From positions 1-64,000 of the forward strand of contig JAXMDZ010000012.1 in NCBI GenBank assembly GCA_046348585.1: a DNA stretch of 64,000 nt, written 5' to 3'. This document shows positions 16,536 through 24,726 of the stretch, in pieces (positions within the stretch are counted from its first letter, which is position 1; each line of letters begins with the position of its first letter). The position numbers and the translations under genes are program-made. Under the pieces are notes generated by a model. The model was not told the origin of the DNA, ran no database searches, and saw nothing but the letters and a program-made list of their open reading frames with translations. The stretch is from JADZAI01 sp046348585 (lineage in GTDB: Bacteria > Pseudomonadota > Alphaproteobacteria > Micropepsales > Micropepsaceae).

Positions 16536-17112
16536 CGCCCCAGCCGAACCGCTTCGCCCAGCCTTCGGCTTCGCGCAGGCGCGTGTCGAGCGCCGCCATC
16601 GTGCGCGACAGGCCCTCGTCGTCGCCGCCGAAGACCTGGAGCACCAGCCAGAGCGAGCGCGACAGCGCCGCGATCCGGGCCGCCCCGGCCGCGCCCCCGG
16701 CGCCGATGCCGGCCCGCTCCAGCGCCACGCGGGCGAAGCGGGCGAGCGCCCCCAGAACCAGCGCGCCCGCGAGCGGACGGAACCGATAGGCGGCGAGCAT
16801 CGCCCCCAGCGCCGCGCGGCGATCCTTCAGCGCGTCGAGCACGTTCATCGCCGCGTCGAACAGACGGTCCTTGGGGCTGAGCGAGGTTTCGGGCGGCGGC
16901 GCGTCCATCGAAGCCGCCACCGCCGAAGCGAGGATCGCCGCCGCGACATGCGCCGGGGTTTCGAACAGCGCATAGACCTCGCTGACCGGGAGCGCCGCTT
17001 CCTTTGCGAGGTCGTCCAGCGAGAGGCCGCGCCAGCGCCCTTCGGCAGCGAGGCGGAGCGCGGTTTCCACAATCGCCGCGCGCGGATCGGCGGGTTTCGT
17101 CTTTCGGGCCAT
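16507..17112 (-). CDS. TetR/COQ9-fold regulator-like protein
   Basis: A 201-residue helical protein. The N-terminal HTH reads AIVETALRLAAEGRWRGLSL followed by DDLAKEAALPVSEVYALF, close to TetR. The C-terminal part (LFDAAMNVLDALKDRRAALG and ALVLGALARFARVALERAGI) looks like the COQ9/rpsU-divergent group that shares the fold. Whether it binds DNA or lipid is open. Its start lies only a few bases after the recognisable part of the membrane protein upstream on the same strand, so an operon is likely. The frame of that membrane protein stays open through this whole gene. Confidence 0.78.
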   Translation of the reverse strand: MARKTKPADPRAAIVETALRLAAEGRWRGLSLDDLAKEAALPVSEVYALFETPAHVAAAILASAVAASMDAPPPETSLSPKDRLFDAAMNVLDALKDRRAALGAMLAAYRFRPLAGALVLGALARFARVALERAGIGAGGAAGAARIAALSRSLWLVLQVFGGDDEGLSRTMAALDTRLREAEGWAKRFGWGAKPESARSP

Positions 17113-17605
17113 GACCGATCCTAGCGGGATGGCGGCCCCGCTTCCACGCCGATTCGCGGCGCAGCATCGCCGAAAGGCGGATGCCGTCGCGCATGTTGCG
17201 GCCGAGCAGCATCATGTTGAGCGCCCCGGCGACGAACTCCGCGCCCTGGAGCACGGCGAACCAGATGTCGAAATCGCCCGCCGCCGCCTTCGCCTGAAGC
17301 AGCACTGCGCAGGGCACAAGAACCAGCAGGCCGTTGGCCGCCGCCCGCCGCGTCCGGCGGATCTTGAGCCCGGCGAGCCCCATCGTCTTCCCCCCGGCGA
17401 GAAGCGAGCCGCTGATGCCGGTCGCCGCCAGGGCCGGAACGAGGACGGCGAGGCCCCAGAGGATCGCCGTCTTGACGGTGAGGATCAGCGCCTCGCCGCC
17501 GGCCGCCTCGGCGGCGGCGCTGGCGGCGAAGAACGAGGCGATGGTGGCGAGCGCGAGCCCGCCGCAGATCGCGTGGGCGAGGCGCAGGATGGAGGAGCCG
17601 GGCAT
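16532..17605 (-). CDS. Small membrane protein whose frame reads on through the TetR-like gene
   Basis: The convincing part is the first 150 or so residues (17605 down to about 17150). It has a signal-like or first helix (ILRLAHAICGGLALATIASF), a second helix (ILWGLAVLVPALAATGISGS), then GLKIRRTRRAAANGLLVLVP and LGRNMRDGIRLSAMLRRES. Such proteins normally end soon after the last motif. Here no stop follows and the frame stays open for about 200 more codons, which are Arg/Gly-rich and overlap the TetR-like gene. A stop (TAG at 17121) exists one frame away, so a lost stop, frameshift or sequencing error is plausible. The true 3' end is uncertain. Confidence 0.5.
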   Translation of the reverse strand: MPGSSILRLAHAICGGLALATIASFFAASAAAEAAGGEALILTVKTAILWGLAVLVPALAATGISGSLLAGGKTMGLAGLKIRRTRRAAANGLLVLVPCAVLLQAKAAAGDFDIWFAVLQGAEFVAGALNMMLLGRNMRDGIRLSAMLRRESAWKRGRHPARIGHGPKDETRRSARGDCGNRAPPRCRRALARPLAGRPRKGSGAPGQRGLCAVRNPGACRGGDPRFGGGGFDGRAAARNLAQPQGPSVRRGDERARRAEGSPRGAGGDARRLSVPSARGRAGSGGARPLRPRGAGAGRHRRRGRGRGGPDRGAVALALAGAPGLRRRRRGPVAHDGGARHAPARSRRLGEAVRLGR

Positions 17606-17659
17606 GGTGGGCGTTCCTTCGGGGGCCAAGGCTTGTGCGGAAGCCGTTCGCGGCGTTAA

Positions 17660-17692
17660 ATAGCATACGATCTTTTTACATAGCAAGCGATT
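17660..17692. promoter_or_regulatory. Direct repeats spaced 20 bases, likely MarR operator
   Basis: Two near-identical 13-mers, atagcatacgatc (17660-17672) and atagcaagcgatt (17680-17692), begin exactly 20 bases apart. They lie just before the MarR start and within the divergent promoter region shared with the membrane protein gene. Two-turn spacing on one face of the helix fits binding by the adjacent MarR protein. Inferred from position and pattern only. Confidence 0.5.
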
Positions 17693-17696
17693 TAAT

Positions 17697-18140
17697 ATGC
17701 TCGACCGCACGCTCTCCGCCGGCTATCTCACCAACTGGGCGGCGCGGCTGTTCGCCCGCGCCATCGACCGCAGGCTGAAGCCGCTCGGCCTCGCGTCCGG
17801 TCAGATGCCGATCCTGTTCGCGCTGGCGGGCGGCGGCGCGCTGACCCAGAAGCGCCTCGCCGCCATCGCCGCGATCGAACAGCCGACCATGGCGGCGACG
17901 CTCGCCCGCATGGAGCGCGACGGGTTGGTGAAGCGCACGCCTGACCCCAACGACCGCCGCAGCGCGCTGGTCGCGCTGACCCCGGCGGCCGAGCGCAAGG
18001 CGGCGGCGGTGCGCGAAGCGGTGGAGGAGGTGAATGCGGCGGCCCTGTCGCGCCTGGGGACGCGCGAGCGGGCGGCGTTCCTCAAAGCGTTGCAGACCGT
18101 GACGGGCGCGCTGGAGGAAGACCTCGGCGGCGGGGCCTAA
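17697..18140 (+). CDS. MarR-family transcriptional regulator
   Basis: A 147-residue winged-helix protein. The HTH is LTQKRLAAIAAIEQPTMAAT and the wing is GLVKRTPDPNDRRSALVALT, in which the D-x-R-D/N-R-R element is the MarR hallmark. Long terminal helices for dimerisation flank it. It has no Cys suited to OhrR-type redox sensing in the N-terminal helix. It diverges from the membrane protein/TetR pair, which is the likely target, and paired direct repeats lie between them. Its end overlaps the proC stop by four bases (convergent). Confidence 0.85.
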   Translation: MLDRTLSAGYLTNWAARLFARAIDRRLKPLGLASGQMPILFALAGGGALTQKRLAAIAAIEQPTMAATLARMERDGLVKRTPDPNDRRSALVALTPAAERKAAAVREAVEEVNAAALSRLGTRERAAFLKALQTVTGALEEDLGGGA

Positions 18141-18943
18141 CGGCCGAGTTCGCGCGCCCGCTTCACGGCGGCTTTGACCGCCTTCGCCATCAGCGGCGCG
18201 AGGCCCTTCGCGGCCATCAGCACGCCGAGCGCGGCTTCGGTCGTGCCGCCGGGGCTGGTGACGTCGCGGCGCAGCTTCTCCGCCGCCTGATCGGGCAGCG
18301 CCGAAAGCAGCGCCCCGGAGCCGACGATCGTCCGCCGCGCGAGGCGCATGGCGAGATCCGGCGCGAGACCGGCCTCGACGCCCGCCGCCGCGAGGGTTTC
18401 GACCAGCAGAAAGACATAGGCGGGGCCGGACCCGGACACCGCCGTCACCGCATCGATGGGCGTCTCGTCCTCCAGCCATTCCAGATCGCCCGCCGCCGTG
18501 AGCAGCGCGCCCGCGAGGCGGCGCTGGGCCTTGGTCGCGAGGCCGTTGGCGGCGGCGACCGTGACGCCCGCGCCGATCGAGGCCGGAAGATTGGGCATGG
18601 CGCGCACGATGGCGGCCGTATCGCCGAGGAAGGATTGCAGGCGCGCGAGCGAAACCCCGGCGGCGATGGAGACGAAGACCGGCTTCGCGGCGGCGAAGCG
18701 CGCGGCCTCGCGCGCCACGCCTTCCAGCATCTGCGGCTTCACCGCCAGCACCACGGCGGCGGGCGTCGCGATGGCGGCCGGCTTCGGGTTCAGCCTGCCC
18801 CCCGCCTTCTTCAACGCGCGCGCGAAGGCCGGATCGGGATGCGGCTCGACGACGGCGATCTCGGGGCCGCGCCCTTCGGCGATCCAGCCGCGGGCGAGCG
18901 CCGCCCCCATGCGGCCCGCGCCGATCAGAAGGATCGCGCTCAC
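18137..18943 (-). CDS. proC: Pyrroline-5-carboxylate reductase
   Basis: A 268-residue enzyme reducing pyrroline-5-carboxylate to proline with NAD(P)H. The dinucleotide loop is ILLIGAGRMGAALARGW. The family signature region reads VTAVSGSGPAYVFLLVETLA and then DVTSPGGTTEAALGVL near the C-terminus. MPNLPASIGAG is also typical. The start is the GTG at 18943, whose GTGA overlaps the stop of the YbjN gene upstream, so the two are coupled. Confidence 0.95.
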   Translation of the reverse strand: MSAILLIGAGRMGAALARGWIAEGRGPEIAVVEPHPDPAFARALKKAGGRLNPKPAAIATPAAVVLAVKPQMLEGVAREAARFAAAKPVFVSIAAGVSLARLQSFLGDTAAIVRAMPNLPASIGAGVTVAAANGLATKAQRRLAGALLTAAGDLEWLEDETPIDAVTAVSGSGPAYVFLLVETLAAAGVEAGLAPDLAMRLARRTIVGSGALLSALPDQAAEKLRRDVTSPGGTTEAALGVLMAAKGLAPLMAKAVKAAVKRARELGR

Positions 18944-19443
18944 GCCTCGCCGCGGCAGTCGAGGATCGCGGCGGCGATCGCGTCCTCGGCCGATTTGCCG
19001 CCCCACAGGACGAACTGGAAGGCGGGATAGAAACGCTCGCAGGAATCGATCGCCGCGCGCAGCATCTGCTCGCACTGGTCGGCGGTCGCCCGCGCCTGGC
19101 CGCCGAGCGGCACGCCAAGGCGATAGAGGATCGTCCCGTCCTCGGCGGAGAGGTCGAAATGCCCGAGCCACAGCCGCTCGTTCAGCAGCGCCAGCAGCAC
19201 GCAGAGTTCGCCCCGGCGCGGGCGGGGCGCGCGGAAGTCGAAGGTCGCGGCGAGAGTCAGCGCCTCGTGTCCCTCGCTCAGCGTGAAGGCGAGATTGTAG
19301 TCGCACCACGAGCCACTGACGCAGACCGCGAGATCGCCGTCGCCGCAGCGTTCGAACGGCCAGTCGTGATCGGCGACGAGCTGTTCGATGAGGTCGATGG
19401 GGTTTTCGTGCGCGGGCTCGATCGCCGTCAGAATGGCGGTCAT
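18940..19443 (-). CDS. YbjN domain-containing protein
   Basis: A 167-residue YbjN-family protein. Its fold resembles type III secretion chaperones, but its function is poorly defined. Typical segments are LVADHDWPFERCGDGDLAVC, WCDYNLAFTLSEGHEALTL, LLALLNERLWLGHFDLS and YPAFQFVLWGGKSAEDAI. Alphaproteobacterial YbjN proteins are often encoded just upstream of proC, as here, with a four-base overlap. No membrane segment is seen. Confidence 0.85.
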   Translation of the reverse strand: MTAILTAIEPAHENPIDLIEQLVADHDWPFERCGDGDLAVCVSGSWCDYNLAFTLSEGHEALTLAATFDFRAPRPRRGELCVLLALLNERLWLGHFDLSAEDGTILYRLGVPLGGQARATADQCEQMLRAAIDSCERFYPAFQFVLWGGKSAEDAIAAAILDCRGEA

Positions 19444-19581
19444 CGGCGGCCTCGCATGGTGAATCGGACGCTGGGCATGATCCGAGCAAGACGCAGCCCT
19501 GCCGGACGAGTCAACGATTCGCGGGGGCGTCGCGAAAACGAATCGTGGATAAGGCTCACGCGCGTCCGCGCGCCGGGCGGA

Positions 19582-19842
19582 TCAGCGCGCCTTGAGCGCC
19601 GCGATCTCGGCCTCCAGCGCGGCGATCCGCGCCGACAGCGCCTCGTTCTCCTCGCGCGCCTTGGCGGCCATCGCCTTCACCGCTTCGAAGGCGTCGCGGT
19701 TGACGAGGTCCATCTGGCCGAGCAGGCGTTCGGCCTGGCCGCGCACGATCGCCTCGACCTCCTGCTGGAGGCCGCGGGCGGCGCCCGCCGCGTTGGTCGC
19801 CATCTTGGCGATTTCGTCGAGGAAGCGATTGGAGCTTTGCAT
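19582..19842 (-). CDS. ubiK: UbiK-family accessory factor (BMFP/YqiC)
   Basis: An 86-residue protein with an amphipathic first helix (NRFLDEIAKMATNAAGAARG) and a C-terminal coiled coil (NEALSARIAALEAEIAALKA). That layout defines the YqiC/UbiK family, which trimerises, associates with membranes and assists ubiquinone synthesis in Enterobacteria. The middle part EVEAIVRGQAERLLGQMDLV also fits. It diverges from lgt. Function in this organism is inferred from the family. Confidence 0.85.
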   Translation of the reverse strand: MQSSNRFLDEIAKMATNAAGAARGLQQEVEAIVRGQAERLLGQMDLVNRDAFEAVKAMAAKAREENEALSARIAALEAEIAALKAR

Positions 19843-19944
19843 GGCCACCTTATAGCGCAGGCCACGAAGCCGTGAAACCGCCGCGCTTGACTTGGCCCCG
19901 GCCCCGCAACACACCCTCATCCGTCCCAAGAAACCGGTCCGACG

Positions 19945-20787
19945 ATGCAGATTCTGCCCGCGCTGCTGATCGCCTATCCCCGGATCGATCCGGTCCTCAT
20001 CGAAATCGGACCGTTCGCGCTGCGCTGGTATGCGCTCGCCTATGTCGCGGGCATCCTGCTGGGCTGGTGGTATGCGGTGCGGCTGGTGCGCACCGAGCGG
20101 CTGTGGCGGGCCTGGGGCGCGCCGCCCGCGACGCCGCCGCAGGTCGACGATTTCATCCTGTGGGTGACGCTCGGCATCATCCTGGGCGGACGGCTCGGCT
20201 ATATTTTCTTCTACGGGCTCATCTATCAGCCGGAGCTCTACGCCAATCCGATGCAATGGCTGAAGATCTGGGAGGGCGGGATGTCCTTCCATGGCGGGCT
20301 GATCGGGGTCATCGCGGCGATCGTCATCTTCGCGCTCTATTGTCGGCTCGACATGGTGCGGCTGGGCGATCTGGTGGCGAGCGTCGTGCCCATCGGGCTC
20401 TTCACCGGACGCATCGCCAATTTCGTCAACGGAGAATTGTGGGGCAAGGTGACGGACGTGCCCTGGGCGATGGTCTTTCCGGGAACCGACGGCATGCCGC
20501 GCCACCCCAGCCAGATCTACGAGGCGCTGCTGGAGGGCGTCGTGCTGTTCGTCATCCTGCGCCTGATGGCGACGCGGCTGCGCGCCTTCGACCGGCCGGG
20601 GGCGATCGTCGCGGCGTTTCTGTTCTTCTATGGCCTTTTCCGCATCATCGCCGAGGTCTACCGCGACAGCGACCAGCTGATCGCCGGCGGCGCGATCTCG
20701 ATGGGTCAGGCGCTGAGCGCCCTGATGTGGCTGGGCGCGGCGTTCTTCGCCTGGTGGGCGGCGACCCACCGGCCCCGGCCCGCATGA
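19945..20787 (+). CDS. lgt: Prolipoprotein diacylglyceryl transferase
   Basis: A 280-residue inner-membrane enzyme that adds diacylglycerol to the lipobox Cys of prolipoproteins. The signature GRIANFVNGELWG is present at about residues 155-167, with the essential His/Tyr region GGMSFHGGLIG and RHPSQIYEALLEG. Seven membrane segments can be counted roughly. It begins a tightly coupled run, since its stop overlaps the ATG of the methyltransferase gene. A lipoprotein is encoded three genes downstream. Confidence 0.96.
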   Translation: MQILPALLIAYPRIDPVLIEIGPFALRWYALAYVAGILLGWWYAVRLVRTERLWRAWGAPPATPPQVDDFILWVTLGIILGGRLGYIFFYGLIYQPELYANPMQWLKIWEGGMSFHGGLIGVIAAIVIFALYCRLDMVRLGDLVASVVPIGLFTGRIANFVNGELWGKVTDVPWAMVFPGTDGMPRHPSQIYEALLEGVVLFVILRLMATRLRAFDRPGAIVAAFLFFYGLFRIIAEVYRDSDQLIAGGAISMGQALSALMWLGAAFFAWWAATHRPRPA

Positions 20788-21824
20788 CGGCGTTCGCCCG
20801 TCATCTGGCGGGCCTGATCCGTGCCGACGGGCCGCTGCGGCTCGACCGCTTCATGGGCCTCGCCAACGCCCAGTACTACGCGACGCGCGATCCGCTGGGC
20901 GCGGCGGGCGATTTCACGACCGCGCCGGAGGTGAGCCAGATCTTCGGCGAGATGATCGCCCTCGCCCTGGTCGATCACTGGGAGCGGAGCGGCGCGCCGG
21001 ACCGCATCCGCCTGGTCGAGCTTGGCCCCGGACGCGGCACGCTGATGGCCGATCTGCTGCGCGCCGCCCGCGTCCGCCCCGGCTTCCTCGCGGCGGCCCA
21101 TGTGACGCTGGTCGAAACCAGTCCGGCGCTGCGCGCCCGGCAGGCGGCGGCGCTTGCCGGCGCGGAGCGGCTGGACTGGACCGAAGCCTTCGAATCGGTC
21201 GCCGCCGATGCGCCGCTCTATCTCGTCGCCAACGAGTTCTTCGACGCGCTGCCCATCCGCCAGTTCGCGCGGGTGGAGGGACGCTGGCACGAACGCTTCG
21301 TCGGCCTCGATGACGGCGGCGCCTTCCGCTTCCTGCTGTCACCCGCCCTCGCCCCGGCGGAAAGCGCGGGCGGCGACGGCATCGTCGAGGTCAACGAGGC
21401 GGCACGCGCCGTCGCCGCGGCAATCGGCGCGCGCCTGAACAGCCACGGCGGCCTCGCGCTCGCCATCGACTACGGCCATGCACGCAGCGCCCCCGGCGAC
21501 ACGCTTCAGGCGGTGAAGGCCCATCGCTTCGCCGATCCGCTGGCCGAACCGGGCGAGGCGGACCTCACCGCCCATGTCGATTTCAAGGCGCTCGCCCGCG
21601 CCGCCGGCGCGACCGCGCATGGCCCGCTCACGCAGGGCGACTGGCTCCGCGCCCTCGGCATCGAGGCCCGCGCCGCCGCCCTCGCCCGCGCCCGGCCGGA
21701 CAGGGCCGAAACGCTGGCCTCGGGCCTCGCGCGGCTGATCGATCCCTCCGGGATGGGAACGCTCTTCAAGGCGATGGCGCTCACTGGACCCGGCGGGCCT
21801 CTTCCCGCAGGCTTCGGGCCATGA
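20784..21824 (+). CDS. Class I SAM-dependent methyltransferase, NDUFAF7-like
   Basis: A 346-residue methyltransferase of the NDUFAF7/MidA family (former DUF185). It has the typical FMGLANAQYYATRDPLGAAG start and DFTTAPEVSQIFGEMIALAL. The SAM loop is VELGPGRGTLMADLLRAAR. VANEFFDALPIRQF and LAIDYGH are further family motifs. NDUFAF7 methylates an Arg of a complex I subunit in mitochondria, and the bacterial role is likely similar but unproven. It overlaps lgt and pgeF by four bases each, a common alphaproteobacterial order. Confidence 0.9.
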   Translation: MTAFARHLAGLIRADGPLRLDRFMGLANAQYYATRDPLGAAGDFTTAPEVSQIFGEMIALALVDHWERSGAPDRIRLVELGPGRGTLMADLLRAARVRPGFLAAAHVTLVETSPALRARQAAALAGAERLDWTEAFESVAADAPLYLVANEFFDALPIRQFARVEGRWHERFVGLDDGGAFRFLLSPALAPAESAGGDGIVEVNEAARAVAAAIGARLNSHGGLALAIDYGHARSAPGDTLQAVKAHRFADPLAEPGEADLTAHVDFKALARAAGATAHGPLTQGDWLRALGIEARAAALARARPDRAETLASGLARLIDPSGMGTLFKAMALTGPGGPLPAGFGP

Positions 21825-22594
21825 ACTTTCGGCGCGCCGCCTCGCTCACCGGCCTTCCCGGTATCGTCCACGGCTATTTCGGGCGCGAAGGCGGCGTGTC
21901 CGAAGGTCTCTACGAGAGCCTCAATTGCGGCCTCGGTTCGCGCGATTCGCGCGCCAACGTCGTCGAGAACCGCGCCCGCGCCGCCGCCGCGCTGGGCGTC
22001 GCGCCGCAGAACCTGCTGACCCTCTATCAGATCCACTCGCCCGAAGTGGTGACGGTGCGCGAAGCCTGGAGCGGACAGGCGCCGGAGGCCGATGGCATGG
22101 TGACGCGCGCCAGAGGCATCGCGCTCGGCGTGCTCGCCGCCGACTGCACGCCGATCCTCTTCGCCGACGCCGCCGCCGGCGTGATCGGGGCCTGCCATGC
22201 CGGATGGAAGGGCGCGCTCGCCGGGATCGCCGAGGCGACCGTCGCGGCGATGCGGCGCGAGGGCGCGACCGAGATCGCGGCGGCGATCGGACCGACGATC
22301 CGCCAGCCATCCTACGAAGTCGGCGCGGAGTTCCGCGACGCCTTCACGGCCCGCGACGGCGGCCATGGGCGCTGGTTCGCGCCGGGGAAGGCGGCGGACA
22401 AGTTCCAGTTCGACCTGCCCGGCTTTCTGACCGCGCGCCTCAATGAAGCGGGCGTCACCCGAATCGAGGATTTGGCCGTCTGCACCTATGCCGATGCCGG
22501 CTATTTCAGCTATCGACGGACGACCCATCGCGGCGAACCCGATTACGGCCGCAACCTGTCCGCCATCGCCCTCGCGCCGGAACCCGCGCCATGA
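21821..22594 (+). CDS. pgeF: Purine nucleoside phosphorylase / peptidoglycan editing factor (YfiH, laccase domain)
   Basis: A 257-residue protein of the YfiH/PgeF family. Metal-binding residues are seen in TLYQIHSPEVVTV (His), VLAADCTPILFAD (Cys) and GACHAGWKGALAGI (His). AAIGPTIRQPSYEVG and FSYRRTTHRGEPDYGRN also match. Members act on purine nucleosides and in E. coli affect peptidoglycan composition. It sits in the lgt operon with four-base overlaps on both sides. Confidence 0.92.
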   Translation: MNFRRAASLTGLPGIVHGYFGREGGVSEGLYESLNCGLGSRDSRANVVENRARAAAALGVAPQNLLTLYQIHSPEVVTVREAWSGQAPEADGMVTRARGIALGVLAADCTPILFADAAAGVIGACHAGWKGALAGIAEATVAAMRREGATEIAAAIGPTIRQPSYEVGAEFRDAFTARDGGHGRWFAPGKAADKFQFDLPGFLTARLNEAGVTRIEDLAVCTYADAGYFSYRRTTHRGEPDYGRNLSAIALAPEPAP

Positions 22595-23436
22595 TCCGCG
22601 CCGCCCTCCTCGCCCTCGCCGCCCTCGTCCTCGCCTCGTGCGGCGGACTGGAGGAGGCGACCGGCATGCGCGACCCCTTCGGCACGCCGCAGCCGTTTCG
22701 CGGTTCCGGCGACCCGGGCATAATCGGCGGGGTGATGGGCGAGCGCCCGGTCTATGTCGGCGCGATCGCCGGATTGACGCCTGAGGACGAGGCGGCGCTG
22801 CGCAAGGCCATCGCCACCAATGCGGCGGCGCTGGACGTGCTCGCTTCGGCGGAGATGGAAACGGCGGGCAGCCTGACGCTGACCGGCACGGCCTCGCCCG
22901 GCCGGGCCGACTTCACGCTGAGCGACGGCGAAGCGCCGCTCGGCCGTTTCGGCGCGGAGGGCGATCTTTCGCTCATCGCGGTCGGCGCGGCACGCGCGCT
23001 CGCCGATGCGCTCGGCCGTCTGGGCGCGCCGCCGCCGCAGCAGGCGGCGGAGGGCGCGGCGTCGCGGCCGACGCCCGCCGCCTATGTCCGCGAGATCAAG
23101 ACGCCCGAGAAGGGCCAGGCCGAGCCGCTGCGCCGCGCCGTCAGCGAGGGCCTCGCCCGGCTCGGCGTGCGCATGAAGGACGCGGCGGCCGAGGACACCT
23201 ACGCCATCACCGGGGCGCTGACCCTCGGTCCCGACCAGGGCGGGCGCATGGAGGTCATCATCGTCTGGACGGTTTTCGCCCCGGACGGGCGCAATCTCGG
23301 CATGGCGACGCAGGAAAACGCGCTGGCGACCGCCGCCGTGCGCAAGACCTGGGCCGAACAGGCGGCGCTGGCCGGCGGTGCGGCCGCCAACTCCATCGCC
23401 CAGATCATGGCCAGCGATTTCGGCAAGGCGCATTAA
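22591..23436 (+). CDS. Lipoprotein of unknown function
   Basis: A 281-residue protein with a clear lipoprotein signal: the hydrophobic stretch LLALAALVLASCGG ends in a lipobox with Cys at residue 17. The mature part has two regions joined by a Pro/Ala-rich linker (PPPQQAAEGAAS). Segments such as DTYAITGALTLGPDQGGRME, WTVFAPDGRNLGMATQENAL and ALAGGAAANSIAQIM resemble periplasmic ligand-binding modules seen in other alphaproteobacterial lipoproteins, but I cannot name the family. It overlaps pgeF by four bases, closing the lgt operon, and may be processed by Lgt. Confidence 0.75.
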   Translation: MIRAALLALAALVLASCGGLEEATGMRDPFGTPQPFRGSGDPGIIGGVMGERPVYVGAIAGLTPEDEAALRKAIATNAAALDVLASAEMETAGSLTLTGTASPGRADFTLSDGEAPLGRFGAEGDLSLIAVGAARALADALGRLGAPPPQQAAEGAASRPTPAAYVREIKTPEKGQAEPLRRAVSEGLARLGVRMKDAAAEDTYAITGALTLGPDQGGRMEVIIVWTVFAPDGRNLGMATQENALATAAVRKTWAEQAALAGGAAANSIAQIMASDFGKAH

Positions 23437-23539
23437 GGCCGCGCTTCCATTGCGGCCCCGCGCCCGCTAAAAGCCGCTCGCGTCATCTTACCGTCATCTC
23501 TCATCAGGGGCGCGCCGTCCGCTGGCGGCGCGTGGGGGC

Positions 23540-24472
23540 ATGAAACTTCTCGCGGGCAATTCCAACCGTACGCTCGCCGAAGGCATCGCCAAGGTGCTGG
23601 GCCATTCCCTGGTCAAGGCCAACGTCAAGCGCTTCGCCGACAACGAGGTCTTCGTCGAGATTCTGGAGAACGTGCGCGGCCAGGACGTGTTCGTGATCCA
23701 GTCCACGTCGTTCCCGGCGAACGACAATCTGATGGAACTGCTGATCATCATGGACGCGCTGCGCCGCGCCTCGGCCAAGCGCATCACCGCCGTGCTGCCC
23801 TATTTCGGCTATGCCCGTCAGGACCGCAAATCGGGCGGCCGCACGCCGATCTCGGCCAAGCTGGTCGCCAACCTGATCACCGAGGCGGGCGCCAACCGCG
23901 TCCTCACCGTCGATCTGCACGCCGGACAGATCCAGGGCTTCTTCGACATCCCGACCGACAATCTCTTCTCGGCCCCGGTCTTCGACCGCGACATCGCGCT
24001 GAAGATCGGCGTGCAGAATCTGACCATGGTCTCGCCGGATGTCGGCGGCGTGGTCCGCACGAGGGCGCTCGCCAAGCGCGTCAACGCCGACCTCGCCATC
24101 ATCGACAAGCGCCGCGAGCGGGCGGGCGAATCGGAAGTGATGAACGTCATCGGCGACGTCGCCGGGCGCACCTGCATCCTGGTCGACGATATCGTCGATT
24201 CGGCCGGCACGCTGTGCAACGCCGCCGAGGCGCTGATGAAGAAGGGCGCCGAGCGGGTGTTCGCCTATGCGACCCACGCGGTCCTTTCGGGCGGCGCGGT
24301 GGAGCGCGTGTCGAAATCGGCGCTGGAAAGCCTGGTCGTCACCAATTCGATCGCCCCGACGGCCGACATGACCGCCTGCGCCAAGATCCGCATCCTCGAC
24401 ATCGCCCCGCTGCTGGGCGAGGCGATGCGGCGCATCACCAATGAGGAATCGGTCTCCAGCCTGTTCGACTGA
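23540..24472 (+). CDS. prs: Ribose-phosphate pyrophosphokinase
   Basis: A 310-residue class I PRPP synthase, making phosphoribosyl pyrophosphate from ribose-5-phosphate and ATP for nucleotide, His and Trp synthesis. It has the N-terminal ADNEVFVEI, VLPYFGYARQDRK, the flag/His region LTVDLHAGQIQGFFDIP and the PRPP loop CILVDDIVDSAGTLCNAA. It begins MKLLAGNSN. The protein is complete and of standard length. About 100 bases separate it from the lipoprotein gene, leaving room for its own promoter. Confidence 0.97.
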   Translation: MKLLAGNSNRTLAEGIAKVLGHSLVKANVKRFADNEVFVEILENVRGQDVFVIQSTSFPANDNLMELLIIMDALRRASAKRITAVLPYFGYARQDRKSGGRTPISAKLVANLITEAGANRVLTVDLHAGQIQGFFDIPTDNLFSAPVFDRDIALKIGVQNLTMVSPDVGGVVRTRALAKRVNADLAIIDKRRERAGESEVMNVIGDVAGRTCILVDDIVDSAGTLCNAAEALMKKGAERVFAYATHAVLSGGAVERVSKSALESLVVTNSIAPTADMTACAKIRILDIAPLLGEAMRRITNEESVSSLFD

Positions 24473-24726
24473 CGGCGGCGGCGGAGATTCATGGAATGTT
24501 CCGGCCGCCGCGCCCTTATCCGGGCCGCGCGGAAGAGGGAAATCCCAAGGCTTTGCGGAACCGTCACCTTCGGGTTGCGCGGCCCCATCGCGTGCTGTAA
24601 AGAGCCCCACTTTCCGGGCTGCCCGTGCGGCCCGGTCCGGCATTCAAGACGTTGATGCGCGGCCAGCGCCCGTCCGTTCCAAACGGATCAGAGGCGGCGT
24701 TCGCGTGTGAAAGGTAAGTTAGCGAG

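Noticed and set aside
19545..19555. cgtggataa as a second DnaA box
   Set aside because: One mismatch to the consensus and isolated in a short gap; such 9-mers are expected by chance.
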